16,866 nt of DNA. It comes from Deltaproteobacteria bacterium RBG_13_52_11 (GTDB lineage Bacteria > Desulfobacterota > B13-G15 > RBG-16-54-18). The notes below the pieces were generated by a model. It saw nothing but the letters and a program-made list of their open reading frames with translations, had not been told where the DNA came from and made no database searches. Below are positions 14,722 through 16,866 of the stretch, in pieces. Each line of letters opens with the position of its first letter. Position 1 is the first letter of the stretch. Both the position numbers and the translations under genes were made by a program. Where the stretch lies: positions 1,742 through 18,607 of the forward strand of contig MGQF01000016.1 in assembly GCA_001797745.1 (NCBI GenBank), in the 5' to 3' direction.

Positions 14722-14750
14722 ATTATATGGCGTTTAGAAAGGACTGTAAA
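14722..14750 (-). promoter_or_regulatory. Sigma-70 promoter of the VIT-like / ferritin-like pair
   Basis: On the minus strand TTTACA (14750-14745), a 17-nt spacer and TATAAT (14727-14722) match the consensus at 5/6 and 6/6. The predicted start near 14715 gives a leader of about 36 nt to the ATG at 14679. No separate good promoter was found before the ferritin-like gene, so this one may serve both. Confidence 0.7.
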
Positions 14751-14979
14751 GGCGTTTGGAAAAACCTTTTTAAATAACACTGTGACGTTTTAAATCAAAT
14801 AGGATTTCGACTCTCCTATAGACCGCAAAAAACTAAACTGGAGACGCTGGCTTTTATGCCCGTGCTTTCTTTGGCATACACCCTTTATCAACTCTCACAA
14901 TCTTTTTACTTTAACATAAAATTGTTATGCCGAGCAGGGAGGCATCTCATATGACGCGCAACAGCTTTTGTATGGACAT

Positions 14980-15567
14980 CTACATTCTCTCTTTCAACCA
15001 TCTGATGATGAAGCCAATGATCGGAATCCTTTCATAGATTACCCCTGTGTCCCAAAAATCCTGATGAAAGATAATCCTCCCATCTTTATCAAATCGCACA
15101 TGAGATATTCCGGGCAGGTGAATGACTTCATCTTTTTCGCTTTTCAGGGAAAATTTCGTAATCCACCGAAAATAATAGTTTCCGTCATGCACGGCAACAT
15201 CCTGAAGATCAAACTTAAGCTCATGTATTGTTTTTGTGCCTTTTATGAAATATGATTCAATGTTTTCAACCCCCTCCATCTCTGCAAAGCCATCACGGTA
15301 GTACGCATTGTGTGCATATAGATCTCGGATATATCTTCTAATATTATCTTCGGTAAAAGTAGCATACAGGGAAGAAAATAGTTCGATAGCCTCTCGTTCC
15401 TTTTCAGATCCTTGTTGTATCATGTCATGCTTATAGGGGTCAGTATCCTGTAACGCTTGGTAATAGGCTTCCATACCGTGCTTTTTGTTCTGTGCACCGG
15501 TGGCGCAGCCAAAGAAAGCCAGCAATGCACAACATATCAGGATAGGCTCTTTTTTAAACAACGGCAT
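14980..15567 (-). CDS. NTF2/SnoaL-like putative lipoprotein
   Basis: The 195-residue protein starts with a basic and hydrophobic signal (MPLFKKEPILICCALLAFFG) followed by a cysteine at residue 21. This suggests a lipoprotein, although the lipobox has phenylalanine at -3. The rest resembles the nuclear transport factor 2/SnoaL cone fold: helices with IRRYIRDLYAHNAYYRDGFA, the VENIESYFIKGT segment, then strands ending in GISHVRFDKDGRIIFHQDFW. These folds bind small ligands or serve as scaffolds, and no catalytic residues can be assigned. I chose the ATG at 15567 because AGGAGGGG stands just before it; the frame is open further up to 15621 without such a site. No partner gene is close enough to call an operon. 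Confidence 0.72.
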   Translation of the reverse strand: MPLFKKEPILICCALLAFFGCATGAQNKKHGMEAYYQALQDTDPYKHDMIQQGSEKEREAIELFSSLYATFTEDNIRRYIRDLYAHNAYYRDGFAEMEGVENIESYFIKGTKTIHELKFDLQDVAVHDGNYYFRWITKFSLKSEKDEVIHLPGISHVRFDKDGRIIFHQDFWDTGVIYERIPIIGFIIRWLKERM

Positions 15568-15616
15568 ATTCCCCTCCTTGATTTTTTCTCGCGATAAATG
15601 GTACTCGCTGCCGAGA

Positions 15617-15638
15617 CGCATAGTTATGCGGTGTTATA
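15617..15638 (-). promoter_or_regulatory. Possible promoter and operator before the NTF2-like lipoprotein gene
   Basis: On the minus strand a TATAAC (15638-15633) is followed by a perfect inverted repeat, CGCATA-AC-TATGCG (15630-15617). The expected transcript start (about 15626) falls inside that repeat, the place where a repressor would bind. No good -35 hexamer is seen, so the promoter call is weak. Confidence 0.35.
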
Positions 15639-15800
15639 ATTTTTTGTATGGAGAGGATTGATTTTTTGCCCTTCTCTCAATATTCGTCTGATCTTTCGAG
15701 AAAGGGAATGGGCTTTCTGATGCGGAAGGCCAGGGGCTGGCACGTGGCAATTATCTATCCATCTTGATCTGCGATTTTGATGTCAACGGCAACTGTTGCG

Positions 15801-16646
15801 TTATCCTACAATGCGCAGGTAGACACCAGAGGCTACTGCCCAACCCAACACTACTACTGTCACGATCATACAAAAACCAGCGAGGAGTTTATGTAAGAGA
15901 TTTTCTCTCCTCATCTCCTGATATCCCAGCAGAAAACCGAGGATTACACCAGCGAGCATCCCCCCTCCATGTCCCCAGTTGTTGATCCCAGGCACTAGAA
16001 AACCGAAAAGAAAGATCCCTATTGCCCAGCCGCCGATCTGTCGGAAAATGATCTGCCCATAGGCGCCCCCTCGGCTCTTACCGAAGTAGAGGACCGCACC
16101 GATCAGGCTGCATATAGCAGCAGAGGCACCGATGGTCAAGGCTACACCTGCCAGGTAAGAAACCGCACAGCCGATCACGCCTCCAAGGGTGTAGATAACG
16201 AACATTCTATACACGCCGTATTCCTCGATGACGAGGAATCCCAGTTGCCTCAAGGCGAACATGTTGAACAGGATGTGGAGGATGCTGCCGTGGAGGTAGT
16301 TTGCGGAAACCAACGTCCACAACCGGCCTAACGTATCAATGGGTATGGTCCCCGTCGCTCCCAAGAGTAAGAGGCTTCTCGTGTCGGGTGATAACATGTC
16401 GAAGGGATTGAGAGAGAGACTCGATCCTCGGAGATCCAGTAGGAGCGAGAGCACGTAGAAGCCGATGTTGGTGTAGATGATGGCCTTGAAGAGTTGGTCA
16501 GTATCACGGAATCCCCCGGTCCAGAGATTATGCTTCCACCACGACCCTGGCCGTGTTATCCCGCAGTAGGGGCAGCGAGATTCATCTTTGCTAATCAGGC
16601 TCTTGCAGTTGGGGCACAAGATTGCCCGCTTTTTTTGCTTCTCCAT
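15801..16646 (-). CDS. Rhomboid family intramembrane serine protease with N-terminal zinc ribbon
   Basis: The 281-residue protein begins with a zinc ribbon (cysteines 11, 14, 25 and 28: CPNCK and CPYCG). The rhomboid core of at least six membrane helices follows. Key motifs are SANYLHGSILHILFNMFALR (family HxxxN region), TIGASAAICSLIG with the catalytic serine at about S175, and NWGHGGGMLAG with the catalytic histidine at about H226. Both members of the Ser-His dyad are present, so it is predicted to be active against membrane-spanning substrates. The zinc ribbon is a common cytosolic extension with an unknown partner. A ribosome binding site AGGGA precedes the ATG. It has its own promoter-like sequence and no evident operon partners. 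Confidence 0.93.
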   Translation of the reverse strand: MEKQKKRAILCPNCKSLISKDESRCPYCGITRPGSWWKHNLWTGGFRDTDQLFKAIIYTNIGFYVLSLLLDLRGSSLSLNPFDMLSPDTRSLLLLGATGTIPIDTLGRLWTLVSANYLHGSILHILFNMFALRQLGFLVIEEYGVYRMFVIYTLGGVIGCAVSYLAGVALTIGASAAICSLIGAVLYFGKSRGGAYGQIIFRQIGGWAIGIFLFGFLVPGINNWGHGGGMLAGVILGFLLGYQEMRRENLLHKLLAGFCMIVTVVVLGWAVASGVYLRIVG

Positions 16647-16683
16647 GGTTCAGTCCCTGCAGAGGGCGATTTTTGTAGAATCC

Positions 16684-16712
16684 ATGCTACCATCGCATGG
16701 TACCTTTGTAAA
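16684..16712 (-). promoter_or_regulatory. Promoter of the rhomboid gene with overlapping inverted repeat
   Basis: On the minus strand TTTACA (16712-16707), 17 nt and TAGCAT (16689-16684) give a moderate promoter (5/6 and 4/6). A perfect inverted repeat, TACCAT-CGC-ATGGTA (16688-16702), lies across the spacer and the -10 element, as a repressor operator would. The leader to the ATG would be about 30 nt. Confidence 0.45.
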
Positions 16713-16787
16713 GGAGTGTCCTCTCTGCAAGTTCAATTTCCTGCCATTTATGAGCGTTAGCTTTTTCAAAGTGTGTTATCCCAAAAT

Positions 16788-16866
16788 GATAATGTCCTGT
16801 TTCGCCAATGTAGAAATGTCCTTTTTTAGGCATGCTAGGATGCCCTTTTTCAGAGGAGGGCATGGT
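16788..16866 (+). mobile_element. Possible left end of an insertion sequence, cut by the window edge
   Basis: AATGTCCT occurs twice (16791-16798 and 16815-16822), 24 bases apart, like the short repeats near the ends of some IS21- or ISNCY-type elements. A small hairpin, GGCAT-GCTAGG-ATGCC (16829-16844), is followed by CTTTTT. Then AGAGGAGGG leads into an ATG at 16862, only five bases before the window ends. The picture fits an element end followed by the first transposase codon. No protein can be read, so the family is uncertain; an ordinary terminator and gene start are the alternative. Confidence 0.33.

Noticed and set aside
1..16866. tRNA genes, including tRNA(Sec) near selA
   Set aside because: TTCGAA-type T-loop motifs occur only inside coding regions and no cloverleaf could be built around them by eye.
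1..16866. CRISPR array or tandem repeat array
   Set aside because: No regularly spaced direct repeats of 20 or more bases were seen on either strand.

Overview
The window is a mosaic of conserved housekeeping operons and an accessory stretch. It most likely comes from a GC-rich anaerobic or microaerophilic bacterium of the Desulfobacterota (former Deltaproteobacteria) type. This placement is an inference from four features: the gene order zapB-like / zapA / probable 6S RNA / rny / ymdB / tyrS, selA, a flavodoxin-ferredoxin (EFR1-type) protein, and several rubrerythrin-like diiron proteins. No rRNA, tRNA, CRISPR array or complete insertion sequence was seen.

Bases 1-5405 (plus strand) form one tight operon-like run. 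It starts with the 3' end of a radical SAM protein, followed by selA (selenocysteine synthase), an RluD-type pseudouridine synthase, the laccase-fold pgeF, yggT, a YggU/DUF167 protein and a membrane-anchored HExxH peptidase. Genes overlap or nearly touch throughout. After a short convergent gap, bases 5568-10558 (minus strand) form a second run. Read in transcription order it is a zapB-like coiled coil, zapA, a probable 6S RNA, rny, ymdB, tyrS and a rubrerythrin-like protein. A strong sigma-70 promoter at 10569-10597 drives it, with its predicted start only about 4 nt from the zapB-like start codon.

Bases 10559-16866 are looser and more accessory. They hold a second rubrerythrin-like gene (minus), an EFR1 flavodoxin-ferredoxin (plus), and a VIT-like membrane protein followed by a long ferritin-like protein (minus). 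An NTF2/SnoaL-like lipoprotein (minus) and a zinc-ribbon rhomboid protease (minus) complete the set. The intergenic spaces are large. They contain what look like decayed gene fragments, one of them very AT-rich and one cupredoxin-like, a G/C-rich nested inverted-repeat element, and at the right edge a possible insertion-sequence terminus.

The functional theme of the right half is iron and oxygen handling: diiron proteins, a candidate iron transporter and low-potential electron transfer. The most notable arrangement is the VIT-like gene next to a ferritin-like gene, which looks like a split counterpart of the fused membrane-bound ferritin (MbfA) design. I saw no clearly novel defence or mobile system.
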